Below are positions 6,781 to 17,250 of a stretch of 32,983 nucleotides of DNA, in pieces. Each line of letters begins with the position of its first letter. Position 1 is the stretch's first letter. The translations under genes and the position numbers were made by a program. Under the pieces are notes generated by a model. It had not been told where the DNA came from. It saw nothing but the letters and a program-made list of their open reading frames with translations, and ran no database searches. The stretch covers positions 1 through 32,983 of the forward strand of contig JAISGD010000003.1 in the NCBI GenBank assembly GCA_031263195.1, written 5' to 3'. Source of the stretch: Campylobacteraceae bacterium (GTDB lineage: Bacteria; Campylobacterota; Campylobacteria; Campylobacterales; Campylobacteraceae).

Positions 6781-7917
6781 TTAAATGCTACGCACGGCGT
6801 TTTCCATACGCGTTAAAACCTCTTTTAAAACAACTCTTGGCATCGCAAAGTTTAACCTTACAAATCCTTCGCCTCCATCTCCAAAGCCTTTTCCGTCATT
6901 TAATATAACGCCGTTTTTTAAAAATAGCTGCCACGCGTCTACGTTTAACATGTGGCAGTCTATCCATGCAAGGTATGTCGCTTCAAGTTTTAAAAGTTTA
7001 AGTTTTGGATTGTTGCGTACAAATTCTTGTACCAATTTAAGATTTTCTCTTAAATACTCTTTAACTTCTCGCAGCCAAATTGCGCCGTTTTCATAAGCCG
7101 CTTTTGTGGCTGTAAGAGCCAAAAGATTTACGCCGCCGTTTATATGTCCCATAGAGTTTTCAAAATTCGCTTTGAGTTTTTTATTTTGTATAATGACAAA
7201 AGAGCTTTGAAGTCCGGCGATATTGAATGTTTTGCTCGGAGCCATAAGCGTGATAGTTCTATCGGCGATTTCGGATGAAAGCGAAGCTATGGGGATATGT
7301 TTTGCGTTTTTGTCTAAAACCAAATCTGCATGTATTTCATCCGAACAAATCAAAAGATCGTGTTTTATCGCTATTTCGCCGATTTTTAAAAGTTCCTCTT
7401 TCGTAAAGACCGTTCCTCCTGGATTATAAGGATTGCAAAGCAATATCAAACGACAATTTGGTTTGATACTTTTTTCAAATTCGTCAAAATCTATGCTCCA
7501 TCTATTATTAATCTCTCGCATACGCACCGTCGAGACTTGCCGTTTCATATTTTTCGGCGCGTTTAAAAAATAGGGATAAATCGGCGTTGTTGTTATCGCG
7601 CTTTCATTAGCTTCAAGCATTCCGCATACTATATTCATACTTGCTACAACGCCTGATGTGAAAGTAAACCACTCTTTTGAAGTGTTCCAATTGTGCTCTT
7701 TTTTTATGAAATTCATTATGGCATGAGTAAGCTCGTCGCTTATTGCCGTATATCCGAATACTCCATGTTCTACGCAATTTTTAAGCGCGTTTATCACGCA
7801 TTGCGGAGATTTGAAGTCCATATCGGCTACCCACGCAGGTATCGCGTTTTTGTACTCTTTATATCTTTCAAGCTTTAATGCGTTAGTGCCGCTTCTATCT
7901 ATTGTCTCGTCAAACAT
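6781..7917 (-). CDS. patB: MalY/PatB family C-S lyase (cystathionine beta-lyase type aminotransferase)
   Basis: A fold-type I PLP enzyme of 378 residues, of the branch that splits the C-S bond of cystathionine or other S-cysteine conjugates. Visible motifs are PAWVADMDF at the N-terminus, CNPYNPGGT in mid-protein, SDEIHADL with the pyridine-nitrogen Asp, and APSKTFNIAGL with the PLP-binding Lys near residue 230. The first possible start is a GTG at 7923, but the ATG at 7917 is better spaced from the AAAGGG site, so I use it. It is transcribed alone, divergently from purH with about 70 bases between them. The likely role is methionine biosynthesis or sulphur recycling; substrate is inferred from the family. 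Confidence 0.85.
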   Translation of the reverse strand: MFDETIDRSGTNALKLERYKEYKNAIPAWVADMDFKSPQCVINALKNCVEHGVFGYTAISDELTHAIMNFIKKEHNWNTSKEWFTFTSGVVASMNIVCGMLEANESAITTTPIYPYFLNAPKNMKRQVSTVRMREINNRWSIDFDEFEKSIKPNCRLILLCNPYNPGGTVFTKEELLKIGEIAIKHDLLICSDEIHADLVLDKNAKHIPIASLSSEIADRTITLMAPSKTFNIAGLQSSFVIIQNKKLKANFENSMGHINGGVNLLALTATKAAYENGAIWLREVKEYLRENLKLVQEFVRNNPKLKLLKLEATYLAWIDCHMLNVDAWQLFLKNGVILNDGKGFGDGGEGFVRLNFAMPRVVLKEVLTRMENAVRSI

Positions 7918-7988
7918 AACCACCCTTTTATAGCTTTCAAATTATTGTTTGGATAAAATTTTACCACTATTTGTTTAAAGGACATAAT

Positions 7989-9521
7989 TTGAGAGCGTTA
8001 ATAAGCGTAAGCGACAAAACGGGGATAGTGGAATTTGCCAAATCTCTTCAAGAATTGAGTTACGAGATAATCTCTACAGGCGGCACTTACAAGCTTTTAA
8101 AAGAAAACGGTATAGACGCCGTTGAGATAAGCGAAGTTACAAAGTTTCCGGAGATGTTTGAGGGTAGGGTAAAGACGTTAAATCCATATATTCACGGCGG
8201 TATTTTGCATAGGCGTGACACTCCTTCACATGTTGATACAGCAAAAGAGTACGGCATAAATGGGATTGATTTGGTATGTGTCAATCTGTATCCTTTTAAA
8301 GAGACGATAGCAAAGACCGATAATTTTGATGAAATAATAGAAAATATAGACATAGGTGGTCCCGCTATGGTTAGAAGCGCTGCTAAAAACTTTCAAGACG
8401 TGATAATAGTAACTGATATTTGTGACTATGACCTTGTGATAGACAGGCTTAAAAATGGTGGCAATACGGTTGAATTTAGAAGAGATATGATGATAAAAGC
8501 GTATGAGCATACCGCGATGTACGACGCTATGATAGCAAACTATATGAATAGCCGTTTTAATAACGGTTTTGGTAATAAACAGTTTATTGTGGGGAGCAAG
8601 GCTTTTGACACAAGGTATGGTGAAAATCCCCATCAAAAAGGCGCGTTGTATGAGTTTGACTATTTTTTCACGACAAACTTTAAAGCGTTGAAAGGAGAAG
8701 CGAGTTTCAACAATATGACTGATATAAACGCCGCTGTTAAAATAGCCGCCTCTTTTGGCGAGGCGAATGCGGTTTGCATTGTTAAACACGCTAATCCATG
8801 CGGTTTTGCTATAAAAGACAGCTTGATTGAAAGCTACATGTACGCTTTAAAATGCGATACTTTGTCGGCATATGGCGGGGTTGTGGCGATAAACGGCACG
8901 CTTGACGAGATCTTGGCAAATAAGATAAACGAGATATTTGTGGAGGTAATAGTCGCCGCGAATGTAACCGAGGAAGCGCTAAAAGTTTTTGAGAATAAAA
9001 AACGTATCAAAATATTTTCACAAGAGAGCAGATATCTGGTTTTAAACAATGATTTATATGGCTTCAAACATATCGACGGCGGTTTTGTGTATCAACAAAG
9101 CGACAGTATCGATGAAAAAGAGGTAGCAAACGCCAAACGTCAAAGCAAGAGAGAAGCTAACCTAAATGAGATGATGGATTTGGAGATAGCTTACAAGGTA
9201 GCCGCTCTCACGAAGTCAAATTGCGTTGTTTACGTAAAAGACGGCGCTATGGTGGCTATAGGTATGGGAATGACGAGCAGAGTCGACGCGGCGAAAGCGG
9301 CTATATTGAAAGCTAAAGATATGGGGATTGATATAAGCGGTTCTGCTCTTGCTTCGGAAGCTTTTTTTCCTTTCAGAGATAGTATTGACGCGGCGGCGAG
9401 TGCCGGCGTTAAGGCGATAATGGAACCTGGCGGGAGCATAAGGGACGACGATGTGATAAAAGCCGCCGACGAACATGGAATGGCTTTATATTTTACAGGC
9501 ATACGCCACTTTTTACACTGA
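7989..9521 (+). CDS. purH: Bifunctional AICAR transformylase / IMP cyclohydrolase
   Basis: PurH carries out the last two steps of de novo purine synthesis: formylation of AICAR and ring closure to IMP. The 510-residue protein has the N-terminal MGS-like cyclohydrolase domain ([12 protein letters not shown], then [10 protein letters not shown]) and the C-terminal transformylase domain ([45 protein letters not shown]). The frame extends to a TTG at 7971, but the TTG at 7989 follows AAAGGA by six bases and gives the family's normal start RALISVSDK. The gene is single, divergent from patB and upstream of the pyrH operon. Length is normal and no key motif is missing. Confidence 0.97.
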   Translation: MRALISVSDKTGIVEFAKSLQELSYEIISTGGTYKLLKENGIDAVEISEVTKFPEMFEGRVKTLNPYIHGGILHRRDTPSHVDTAKEYGINGIDLVCVNLYPFKETIAKTDNFDEIIENIDIGGPAMVRSAAKNFQDVIIVTDICDYDLVIDRLKNGGNTVEFRRDMMIKAYEHTAMYDAMIANYMNSRFNNGFGNKQFIVGSKAFDTRYGENPHQKGALYEFDYFFTTNFKALKGEASFNNMTDINAAVKIAASFGEANAVCIVKHANPCGFAIKDSLIESYMYALKCDTLSAYGGVVAINGTLDEILANKINEIFVEVIVAANVTEEALKVFENKKRIKIFSQESRYLVLNNDLYGFKHIDGGFVYQQSDSIDEKEVANAKRQSKREANLNEMMDLEIAYKVAALTKSNCVVYVKDGAMVAIGMGMTSRVDAAKAAILKAKDMGIDISGSALASEAFFPFRDSIDAAASAGVKAIMEPGGSIRDDDVIKAADEHGMALYFTGIRHFLH

Positions 9522-9569
9522 TAAAAAACCGTTCAATTGAGTGTTTTAATGGCTCTCACCTTTTTTTAA

Positions 9570-10349
<780 letters not shown>

Positions 10350-10371
10350 ATAAATTTAAAAAGGATATAAA

Positions 10372-10587
10372 ATGAGAAGCGAACAAATAACCGCAAAAGC
10401 TTTAAAAGCTACCGGCAACGATAGATATAAACTATCCATACTTGTCTCAAAAAGAGCGGAGAAGATATCATTAGGCGCACGACCGCTTATAGATAATACA
10501 TATGGCTTAAAACCTGTAGATATAGCTATTTTAGAGATAGCTGAGGGCAAAATATCTCTTGAGAATATAGAGGAAAAAAACTCTTAA
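10372..10587 (+). CDS. rpoZ: RNA polymerase omega subunit
   Basis: A 71-residue protein with the omega signature: MRSEQITAKALKATGNDRYKL at its start, followed by LSILVSKRAEKIS and KPVDIAILEIAEGKI. Omega assists folding and assembly of the beta-prime subunit of RNA polymerase and, in several bacteria, forms part of a ppGpp site. It begins 22 bases after pyrH with an AAGGATATAA ribosome site and ends four bases before spoT, an arrangement shared with many bacteria. Length is typical for the phylum. Confidence 0.95.
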   Translation: MRSEQITAKALKATGNDRYKLSILVSKRAEKISLGARPLIDNTYGLKPVDIAILEIAEGKISLENIEEKNS

Positions 10588-10591
10588 CAAA

Positions 10592-12787
10592 ATGGGTGAC
10601 AATATACTTGACAGCCTTGAAGAACTGCTAAAAAAAATTAGCGCTTGTAGAAATACAGAAGAAGCGAAAAAGATACTTTTTAATGAGTTCAAAGGGCAGC
10701 GCGACAATATCTTAAAAGCTATAAATCTCGCAATCAAACAACACGAAGGGCAAACGCGTAAATCCGGCGAACCATACGTAATACACCCGATTTTGGTATC
10801 AGCTATCGTAGCAAGATATGGCGGCGACGAAACTATGATCATAACGGCTTTGTTACACGATGTGGTGGAGGATACCGAAACTACTACCGAAGAAGTAGAG
10901 CAAATGTTTGGTTCTGACGCAGCAAATCTTGTGGATGGGCTAACTAAAATTATGACGATAAGAGAAGATAAATTAGCCCCGTCAAGTTCAGGTGAAAAAC
11001 TTATGAGTTCGGCTATGAATTTTCGCAAAATGCTCGTAGCTTCCATAAGTGATGTGAGAGTTTTGGTTATTAAACTTTGCGATAGACTTCACAATATGAT
11101 GACGTTAAGCGCACTGCCGCCAAATAAACAAAAAAGAATAGCTGAAGAGACACTTGTAGTCTATGCGCCCATAGCGCACAGACTGGGTATTTCATCTATA
11201 AAAAATTACCTTGAGGATTACAGTTTTTATTACATAATGCCCGAAGAGTATAAAAAAATAGATGAGTATTTGACTGAACATAAACAACAATTTCAACTAA
11301 GACTGAATCTGTTTTTAGATAAAATAAATACTCTTTTGCAACAAAACGGTTTTAGTGATAGCGACTATGAGCTTGAAAAAAGGATCAAGCATCACTACTC
11401 TATCTATATTAAAATGCAGCGTAAAGGTATCAGTATAGAGGAAGTTTTAGACCTTCTGGCGATTAGGATTATAACGAAAGAGGCACTTGACTGTTATAAA
11501 GCTTTAGGAATTTTGCATCAATATTTCAACCCTATCATTTCACGTTTTAAGGATTATATCGCGATACCAAAAGATAATGGTTATCAAACGATTCATACGA
11601 CGATATTCGATGACAAATCAATCATAGAGGCGCAAATCCGTACTTTTGATATGCACAATGTCGCGGAATTCGGCGTCGCAGCTCACTGGAAATATAAATA
11701 TTCGGGCGGCATCAATCCAAAACTTGACTGGCTCAACGAGATAAAAAACAAAGAGGACGAAAGCGATAACGCCACTGAGTTTTATGAATTTACCAAAGAT
11801 AGCTATCTATACAGCGAAGATATAGCTGTTTTTTCACCAAAGGGCGATATTTTTACACTCTCAAGAGGCGCTACAGTATTGGATTTTGCTTACGAGATAC
11901 ATACCGAGATCGGCTCCCACGCTAAAGAGGCGTTTGTAAATAGACAAAAAACGCCTCTTTTGACGGAGCTTAAAAATGGAGATATAGTACGCATAATAAC
12001 AAGCGAAGAACCAATATACCGATGCAGTTGGGTAAACAGCGTCAAGACTGGCAAAGCCAAAACAGCCATTATACAAGCATGTCGCCAAAAAGTAAGAGAG
12101 ATAAATTACCGTGTAGCAATAGATATACTTTTGGGTATCTTTAATACAAAAGAGAGCAGACTTCTGACATGGCTCAAAAAAGAGCGGCTTGATAAAAAAA
12201 TAGACAAAGCTGCGACAGATTCTATCTATTTACAGGATGTCGTAAACGCTTTAAAAAAATATCCGATAGGCGAAAAAGTGATATTACCGTTTTTAAATCG
12301 CAATAAATATCAAGTTAAAAAACAGAAATTTGAAAATATAGTCGTTTACTCAAATCAAAACGTAAATTCGGTAACCTTTGACTATTGCTGTCATCCGAAA
12401 AGAGGTGATGACGTTATAGGATTTGTAAAAAAAGTTGATGTTATAGTGCACCACAAAATGTGTGAACGTGCTGCAAAATTGATGGAAACAAAAGAGCCTA
12501 TGATATTTGTCAAATGGACAAGAGACGCTCCCGGACAATACAAAATGCTTGTCAGTATTGAAAATAAGCGCGGTTCACTTGCGGCATTTTTGGCATTTTT
12601 AGTGAAAATGCAAGTGAACTTGCAAACAATAGAATTAAACAAAGCCGAAGACGGCGCTGTGGAGTATTTTAAAATAGTCATAGAACTTCCTGAAAACGTT
12701 CGTCCCGAACAGATAAGGGACAATATCAAAGAGCGATACAAATTGTTGGATTTTGTATCTTTAAATGACGCATACAAAACAAGATAA
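10592..12787 (+). CDS. spoT: Bifunctional (p)ppGpp synthetase/hydrolase
   Basis: A Rel/SpoT protein of 731 residues that makes and breaks the alarmone (p)ppGpp. The hydrolase domain keeps the metal motif HD..ED (LLHDVVEDT, residues 88-95). The synthetase domain carries RFKDYIAIPKDNGYQTIH near 318-335; the RxKD version is typical of bifunctional enzymes, while synthetase-only RelA has ExDD. A TGS domain starts near 412 (VFSPKGDIFTL) and an ACT domain fills the last 70 residues. Campylobacterota generally carry one long Rel protein, so this is probably the sole global regulator of its type here. The start follows rpoZ by four bases with no strong ribosome site, implying translation coupled to rpoZ. 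Confidence 0.96.
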   Translation: MGDNILDSLEELLKKISACRNTEEAKKILFNEFKGQRDNILKAINLAIKQHEGQTRKSGEPYVIHPILVSAIVARYGGDETMIITALLHDVVEDTETTTEEVEQMFGSDAANLVDGLTKIMTIREDKLAPSSSGEKLMSSAMNFRKMLVASISDVRVLVIKLCDRLHNMMTLSALPPNKQKRIAEETLVVYAPIAHRLGISSIKNYLEDYSFYYIMPEEYKKIDEYLTEHKQQFQLRLNLFLDKINTLLQQNGFSDSDYELEKRIKHHYSIYIKMQRKGISIEEVLDLLAIRIITKEALDCYKALGILHQYFNPIISRFKDYIAIPKDNGYQTIHTTIFDDKSIIEAQIRTFDMHNVAEFGVAAHWKYKYSGGINPKLDWLNEIKNKEDESDNATEFYEFTKDSYLYSEDIAVFSPKGDIFTLSRGATVLDFAYEIHTEIGSHAKEAFVNRQKTPLLTELKNGDIVRIITSEEPIYRCSWVNSVKTGKAKTAIIQACRQKVREINYRVAIDILLGIFNTKESRLLTWLKKERLDKKIDKAATDSIYLQDVVNALKKYPIGEKVILPFLNRNKYQVKKQKFENIVVYSNQNVNSVTFDYCCHPKRGDDVIGFVKKVDVIVHHKMCERAAKLMETKEPMIFVKWTRDAPGQYKMLVSIENKRGSLAAFLAFLVKMQVNLQTIELNKAEDGAVEYFKIVIELPENVRPEQIRDNIKERYKLLDFVSLNDAYKTR

Positions 12788-12795
12788 GGGTAAAA

Positions 12796-14004
12796 ATGGA
12801 AGAAAAAATAAAAAGAGCATTGGAAGAGATAAAGCGAGGAAGTGCCGAGATAATAGACTATGAAAGGATAGAAACATTAATCAGAGCATTCTTTGAAAAA
12901 GGGGAGAATTTTTATATAAAAGCAGGATTTGACCCCACTGCGCCCGATTTGCATTTGGGACATACCGTACTTTTGCAAAAAATGGCGCAATTGCAGTGCT
13001 ATGGCGCGATAGTACAATTTTTAATAGGAGACTTCACAGCTCAAATAGGCGATCCTACAGGAAAAAGCGAAACAAGAAAAAAACTTGATAAAAACACTGT
13101 CTTGCAAAACGCCAAAAGTTATGAAGAGCAAGTCTTTAAAGTATTGGATCAAACAAAAACGCAAATACTCTTTAATTCCGAATGGTTAAATGAACTTGGC
13201 ACAGCGGGACTTGTGGAACTCACAACAACCTTTAGCGTCGCGCGTATGTTAGAAAGAGAGGACTTTGAGAAACGTTACCGTTTACAAATGCCGATATCAA
13301 TCAGCGAATTTTTATATCCATTATTGCAGGGATATGACAGTGTCGTTTTAAAATGTGATATAGAAATGGGCGGAACAGACCAAAAATTCAATCTTTTAAT
13401 GGGCCGCCATTTGCAAAGAGTTTATAGCATTGGTAAAGAGCAGGCGGTCGTTATGATGCCGCTATTGGAAGGATTGGACGGCGTAAACAAAATGAGCAAA
13501 TCTCTTGGAAACTATATAGGCGTAACAGACGAACCAAACTCTATGTTTGCCAAAATTCTCAGTATCAGCGACGAACTTATGTGGCGATACTACGAACTTT
13601 TAAGTTCTAAAAGTATAAAAGAGATAGATAAACTAAAAAATGGTGTCAAAAACGGTTCGCTTCATCCAAAGCTCGTAAAAGAAGAACTTGCCGTCGAGAT
13701 AACGGCACGTTTTCATTCTCAAAGCGCAGCAAGCGCAGCAAAAGAGGAGTTTGACAAAGTACATAAACAAAACAATTTGCCAAGCGACATAAAAGAGTTT
13801 CATTTAAAAGCTCCTATTTGGATAGCTAAAGCTCTTGTTGACTGCCAACTTTCATCATCCACTTCACAAGCCAGACGCGATATCGCATCAGGAGCCGCGA
13901 AGCTAAATCAAGATAAGATAATTGATGAACAATTACAGCTTAAAATCGGTGAGTATATACTCTGTGTAGGCAAGCGTAAGTTTGCAAAATTAAAGGTTAC
14001 ATAA
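12796..14004 (+). CDS. tyrS: Tyrosyl-tRNA synthetase
   Basis: A class I aminoacyl-tRNA synthetase of 402 residues that charges tRNA-Tyr. The HIGH-type motif reads HLGH (53-56) and the KMSKS loop is at about 232-236. A C-terminal S4-like RNA-binding domain is visible from about residue 340 (LVDCQLSSSTSQARRDI). It begins eight bases after spoT with a weak AAGGG site and its TAA is followed directly by the next ATG. All catalytic motifs are intact and length is normal. Confidence 0.97.
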   Translation: MEEKIKRALEEIKRGSAEIIDYERIETLIRAFFEKGENFYIKAGFDPTAPDLHLGHTVLLQKMAQLQCYGAIVQFLIGDFTAQIGDPTGKSETRKKLDKNTVLQNAKSYEEQVFKVLDQTKTQILFNSEWLNELGTAGLVELTTTFSVARMLEREDFEKRYRLQMPISISEFLYPLLQGYDSVVLKCDIEMGGTDQKFNLLMGRHLQRVYSIGKEQAVVMMPLLEGLDGVNKMSKSLGNYIGVTDEPNSMFAKILSISDELMWRYYELLSSKSIKEIDKLKNGVKNGSLHPKLVKEELAVEITARFHSQSAASAAKEEFDKVHKQNNLPSDIKEFHLKAPIWIAKALVDCQLSSSTSQARRDIASGAAKLNQDKIIDEQLQLKIGEYILCVGKRKFAKLKVT

Positions 14005-15090
14005 ATGAATCCGCTAAAAATCGGACAATACACTATAAAACTCCCAATAGTGCAGGGTGGTATGGGCGTAGGTATTAGCTGGGACAAGCTTGCCGGTACA
14101 GTGAGCTTTGAGGGTGGTTTAGGCGTCATAAGCGCAATAGGAACCGGATATTATCAAAATATGCGTTTTGCGGCAAAAATTATCAACTCCCGTCCTTACG
14201 ATACTCACAATCTATATTCCCTTGAAGCATTAAAAGAGATAGTTAAAAACGCACGTAAAATATGCTCCGATAAACCGCTGGGCGTAAATATAATGTGTGC
14301 TATCAATGACTACGGCAGAGTGGTGTTAGACGCTTGCAAAAGCGGTATAGATATCATAATTTCAGGAGCCGGTCTGCCCACAAATCTGCCGGAACTTACA
14401 AAAAACTTCCCCAATGTCGCTCTTGTACCCATAGTATCAAGCGCGAAAGCGTTGAAGATTATCTGTAAGCGTTGGACACAGCGATACAACCGCGTACCGG
14501 ATGCAGTCGTACTGGAAGGACCTCTAAGCGGCGGACATCAAGGTTTTACATATGAGCAGTGCGCTATGGAAGAGTATCAACTTGAAAATTTAATCAAACC
14601 CGTCAAAGATGAGATAAAAGAATGGGGCGATTTTCCGCTTATAGCAGCAGGCGGCATTTGGGATAAAAATGATATAGACAAAGCCGTCTCATTGGGTGCA
14701 GACGGCGTACAAATGGGAACACGTTTTATCGGTACCCACGAATGCGATGCGGACGAAATATTTAAACAAGTCCTGATTGATGCTAAAAAAGAGGATATAC
14801 AACTTTTAAAATCACCCGTAGGATATCCGGCCAGAGGTGTAAAAACCAATCTTATAAATCTTGTCAATAAAAAAGAAGGACCGCCTATAAAATGCATCAG
14901 CAATTGTGTAACGCCATGCCAAAGAGGTAAAGAAGCCAAAGAGGTCGGATACTGTATAGCAGACCGTCTTGCAGATGCCTGGGCAGGTAAAAAAGAGAGT
15001 GGATTGTTCTTTACGGGCGCAAATGGATATAGGCTCAAAGAGATTATAAGCGTTAAAGAGTTGATAAATAAACTTATAAACGGTGAATAA
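14005..15090 (+). CDS. Nitronate monooxygenase / enoyl-ACP reductase II-like flavoprotein
   Basis: A 361-residue TIM-barrel FMN protein of the 2-nitropropane dioxygenase family: PIVQGGMGVGISW at the N-terminus, GVNIM, ISGAGLPTNLPEL, PLSGGHQG and AAGGIWDKNDI, then GADGVQMGTRF for phosphate binding. Family members oxidise nitronates or, as FabK, reduce enoyl-ACP; which applies is not clear. A C-terminal cluster of four cysteines (C297, C301, C305, C317) stands out and could bind metal or an Fe-S centre. It is directly abutted to tyrS and overlaps amiA by one base. The same position relative to tyrS is known in Campylobacter. Confidence 0.85.
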   Translation: MNPLKIGQYTIKLPIVQGGMGVGISWDKLAGTVSFEGGLGVISAIGTGYYQNMRFAAKIINSRPYDTHNLYSLEALKEIVKNARKICSDKPLGVNIMCAINDYGRVVLDACKSGIDIIISGAGLPTNLPELTKNFPNVALVPIVSSAKALKIICKRWTQRYNRVPDAVVLEGPLSGGHQGFTYEQCAMEEYQLENLIKPVKDEIKEWGDFPLIAAGGIWDKNDIDKAVSLGADGVQMGTRFIGTHECDADEIFKQVLIDAKKEDIQLLKSPVGYPARGVKTNLINLVNKKEGPPIKCISNCVTPCQRGKEAKEVGYCIADRLADAWAGKKESGLFFTGANGYRLKEIISVKELINKLINGE

Positions 15091-16631
15091 TGATTAAAAG
15101 GCTTATTTTTATCCTGTTGGCAGCTTTAAGTTTTGCTTTAGCAGTTGATTATGAAACAGAGTTGAACAATTTTGATAAAAATTTAGCCCATTACAGCGTC
15201 ATTGAAAAAGATAAAGCCTATAACGCTATGCAGCATATATACATAAGCTCTATTATGAAGGGTAATGATACGCTAAAATATGAAGTTTTAAAGCGTATTA
15301 TTCAAGTATCAAAAGAGTTAAATTATGACAGCTTAGTATATGAAAAAGAGTTAAATACACTCTCAAGGTCAAATAACAGACCGATTGAAATTTTCACACC
15401 GATAACTACACCAAAATCATCAGCACAAAAACCACAAGAACCTGAAACGCTTGTGTTTGCCGGAAATGTATTAAAAGTTGAAGAGAGTGAAAATCTTACA
15501 AGCAAAGAAGTCACTACACAAATTACCCAGAAATCAGAAAATGAGCCTATGATAACTGCTGCAACAACCGAAAAGCCAAAAGAGACGGCGATACTTTCCG
15601 CTATGAACCAAAGTGGCAATAGCATCATTTTTTCGTTTGACAGAGAATTGAACGAGAATGAGATAAAAGCCTTTACACTAAAAGCACAAAATGGCGAAGT
15701 GAGATATGTTTATGACATCCGCGCCGTAAAAGGCAATACTGCAAATACCAACAATGTAAAAACACAATTAAAAGATGTGAGACTGTCGCAGTTTGACAAA
15801 AATACAACCCGCATAGTTTTTGAGAGTCAAAAAGAGATAGATATAGTGCGAAAGATTACCGCCGGTCAACTTATATTTACAGCCAAAGAGTTCAATCTGC
15901 TCTCGCAACAGACCAATGCAACTCCAACCGTAAAACCGCTTTTGAAAAAGCGTATCGTTATAGATGCCGGACACGGCGGAAGAGATAGCGGAGCAGTTTA
16001 CAATAGTAAATATTTAGAAAAAGATGTTGTTTTACAGATAGCCTTGATACTCGGCAAAGAGCTTGAGAGCAGAGGACATACTGTCGTTTATACAAGACAG
16101 AGCGATAATTTTTTGAAACTGCGCGAAAGAACCAAAATAGCCAATGACAAAAACGCTGATCTGTTTATATCACTCCACGTGAATGCCGCACCAAAATCTA
16201 CAAAAAATGATAACACAAAATGGCAAGGCATAGAAACATTTTTTCTCTCTCCTTCCGACTCTCAACGCTCAAAAAACGCTGCAGAGTTAGAAAATCAATC
16301 CGATGTTGATGAGATGGATTTTTACTCTAAAAATACATTTCTAAACTTTCTCAACCGCGAAAAAATTATCGCTTCACATAAATTGGCGCTTGATATTCAA
16401 CAGTATCTTTTGGGCGCAGTAAGAAAAACATATGATAAAGTCATTGACGGCGGCGTTAGAGAGGCTCCATTTTGGGTACTTACGGGTGCTCAAATGCCGG
16501 CTGTCCTTTTGGAAGTAGGTTATATTACAGATAAAACAGACAGGGAAAGAATGTTTGACAAAAAGTTTCAACAACTATTGGCAAGCGGTATCAGCGATGG
16601 GATAACATCGTACTTTGCTAAAAATGAGTAG
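15090..16631 (+). CDS. amiA: N-acetylmuramoyl-L-alanine amidase
   Basis: A periplasmic zinc amidase of 513 residues that cuts peptide side chains from peptidoglycan, mainly for daughter-cell separation. It has a signal peptide (IFILLAALSFALA), a helical N-terminal region, a Lys/Thr/Glu-rich linker (about 105-165), a beta-rich AMIN-like region (about 170-275) and a C-terminal Amidase_3 domain. Zinc ligands are recognisable: His in DAGHGG near 295, Glu in LEKDV near 310, His in SLHVNA near 362, and the catalytic Glu in LEVGYIT near 474. The start overlaps the preceding TAA (TAATG), so it is coupled to the flavoprotein gene. It closes the pyrH operon; a gene-poor gap follows. Confidence 0.93.
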   Translation: MIKRLIFILLAALSFALAVDYETELNNFDKNLAHYSVIEKDKAYNAMQHIYISSIMKGNDTLKYEVLKRIIQVSKELNYDSLVYEKELNTLSRSNNRPIEIFTPITTPKSSAQKPQEPETLVFAGNVLKVEESENLTSKEVTTQITQKSENEPMITAATTEKPKETAILSAMNQSGNSIIFSFDRELNENEIKAFTLKAQNGEVRYVYDIRAVKGNTANTNNVKTQLKDVRLSQFDKNTTRIVFESQKEIDIVRKITAGQLIFTAKEFNLLSQQTNATPTVKPLLKKRIVIDAGHGGRDSGAVYNSKYLEKDVVLQIALILGKELESRGHTVVYTRQSDNFLKLRERTKIANDKNADLFISLHVNAAPKSTKNDNTKWQGIETFFLSPSDSQRSKNAAELENQSDVDEMDFYSKNTFLNFLNREKIIASHKLALDIQQYLLGAVRKTYDKVIDGGVREAPFWVLTGAQMPAVLLEVGYITDKTDRERMFDKKFQQLLASGISDGITSYFAKNE

Positions 16632-17220
16632 TTTTTTACCAATAAACTCTAAAGCACTCTTTTTTATATCATCGTTTCTTTTTTCGCTTAACAATGAGTT
16701 TGAATAATAATGGCAGGAGATTATAAATAAAATAATTCTCAATTTTATTGTTACTTTGTTTATGCCATATCCAAAATAAATGCGACAAAATACTATAAAA
16801 TAGAAGCTGCTCATATCGTACAAGTTGGGATGAAGGAGATTATGTCACTTTTCTGGAAGTTCTTACAAAACTTGCGTATCTGCACGTAAGGAAATATGCG
16901 AAGATTGGTGTGAATAATATCATCCAAAACCTATACGTATTCCTATTTTTTATGCGCTTTTGATGCTTGGATTTTTCGAATAAAAATAATAGCATTGGCA
17001 ATTTTAAACTATTTAGAGATAAGTTGTGGCAAGAAAAAGAACAAAAATAAAATTCACTAAGCTACTTAAAAAATAGTGAGTGTGCTATTTATGTTTATAT
17101 AAAAAGATGTAAAACATAAAATCAAAAAGAATAAAAAAATTCAGAAAGCAAAAAACAGAGATTTTATAAGAATACAAGATAGCAATTAAAATGTAGTTTG
17201 TCTAATTTGAAAGTTTTAGC
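16632..17220. other. Gene-poor intergenic stretch with possible gene remnant
   Basis: About 590 A+T-rich bases with no credible complete gene. A plus-strand frame at 16799-16963 is open for 54 codons without an ATG and reads like protein in its middle (SWDEGDYVTFLEVLTKLAYL), so it may be a decayed gene. The nested ATG at 16841 has a good ribosome site (GAAGGAG) but opens only 15 codons in a different frame. Nothing else could be assigned. Confidence 0.4.
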
Positions 17221-17244
17221 AATAAAAGCGGGGATTTACCCCGC
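17221..17244 (-). terminator. Rho-independent terminator of the aspS-adk-ppa operon
   Basis: On the minus strand GCGGGG, a 5-base loop and CCCCGC are followed by TTTTATT. This is the strongest terminator in the window and lies just after the ppa stop codon. Confidence 0.85.
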
Positions 17245-17250
17245 CAAAAT

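Noticed and set aside
8226-8789. Long minus-strand frame inside purH (187 codons)
   Set aside because: It is the shadow of a complete, motif-rich purH on the other strand.
10531-11046. Minus-strand frame of 171 codons over rpoZ and spoT
   Set aside because: Overlaps well-supported genes; its Ser/Leu-rich composition is typical of an antisense shadow.
14577-15038. Minus-strand frame of 153 codons inside the flavoprotein gene
   Set aside because: Shadow of a conserved gene, with no ribosome site of its own.
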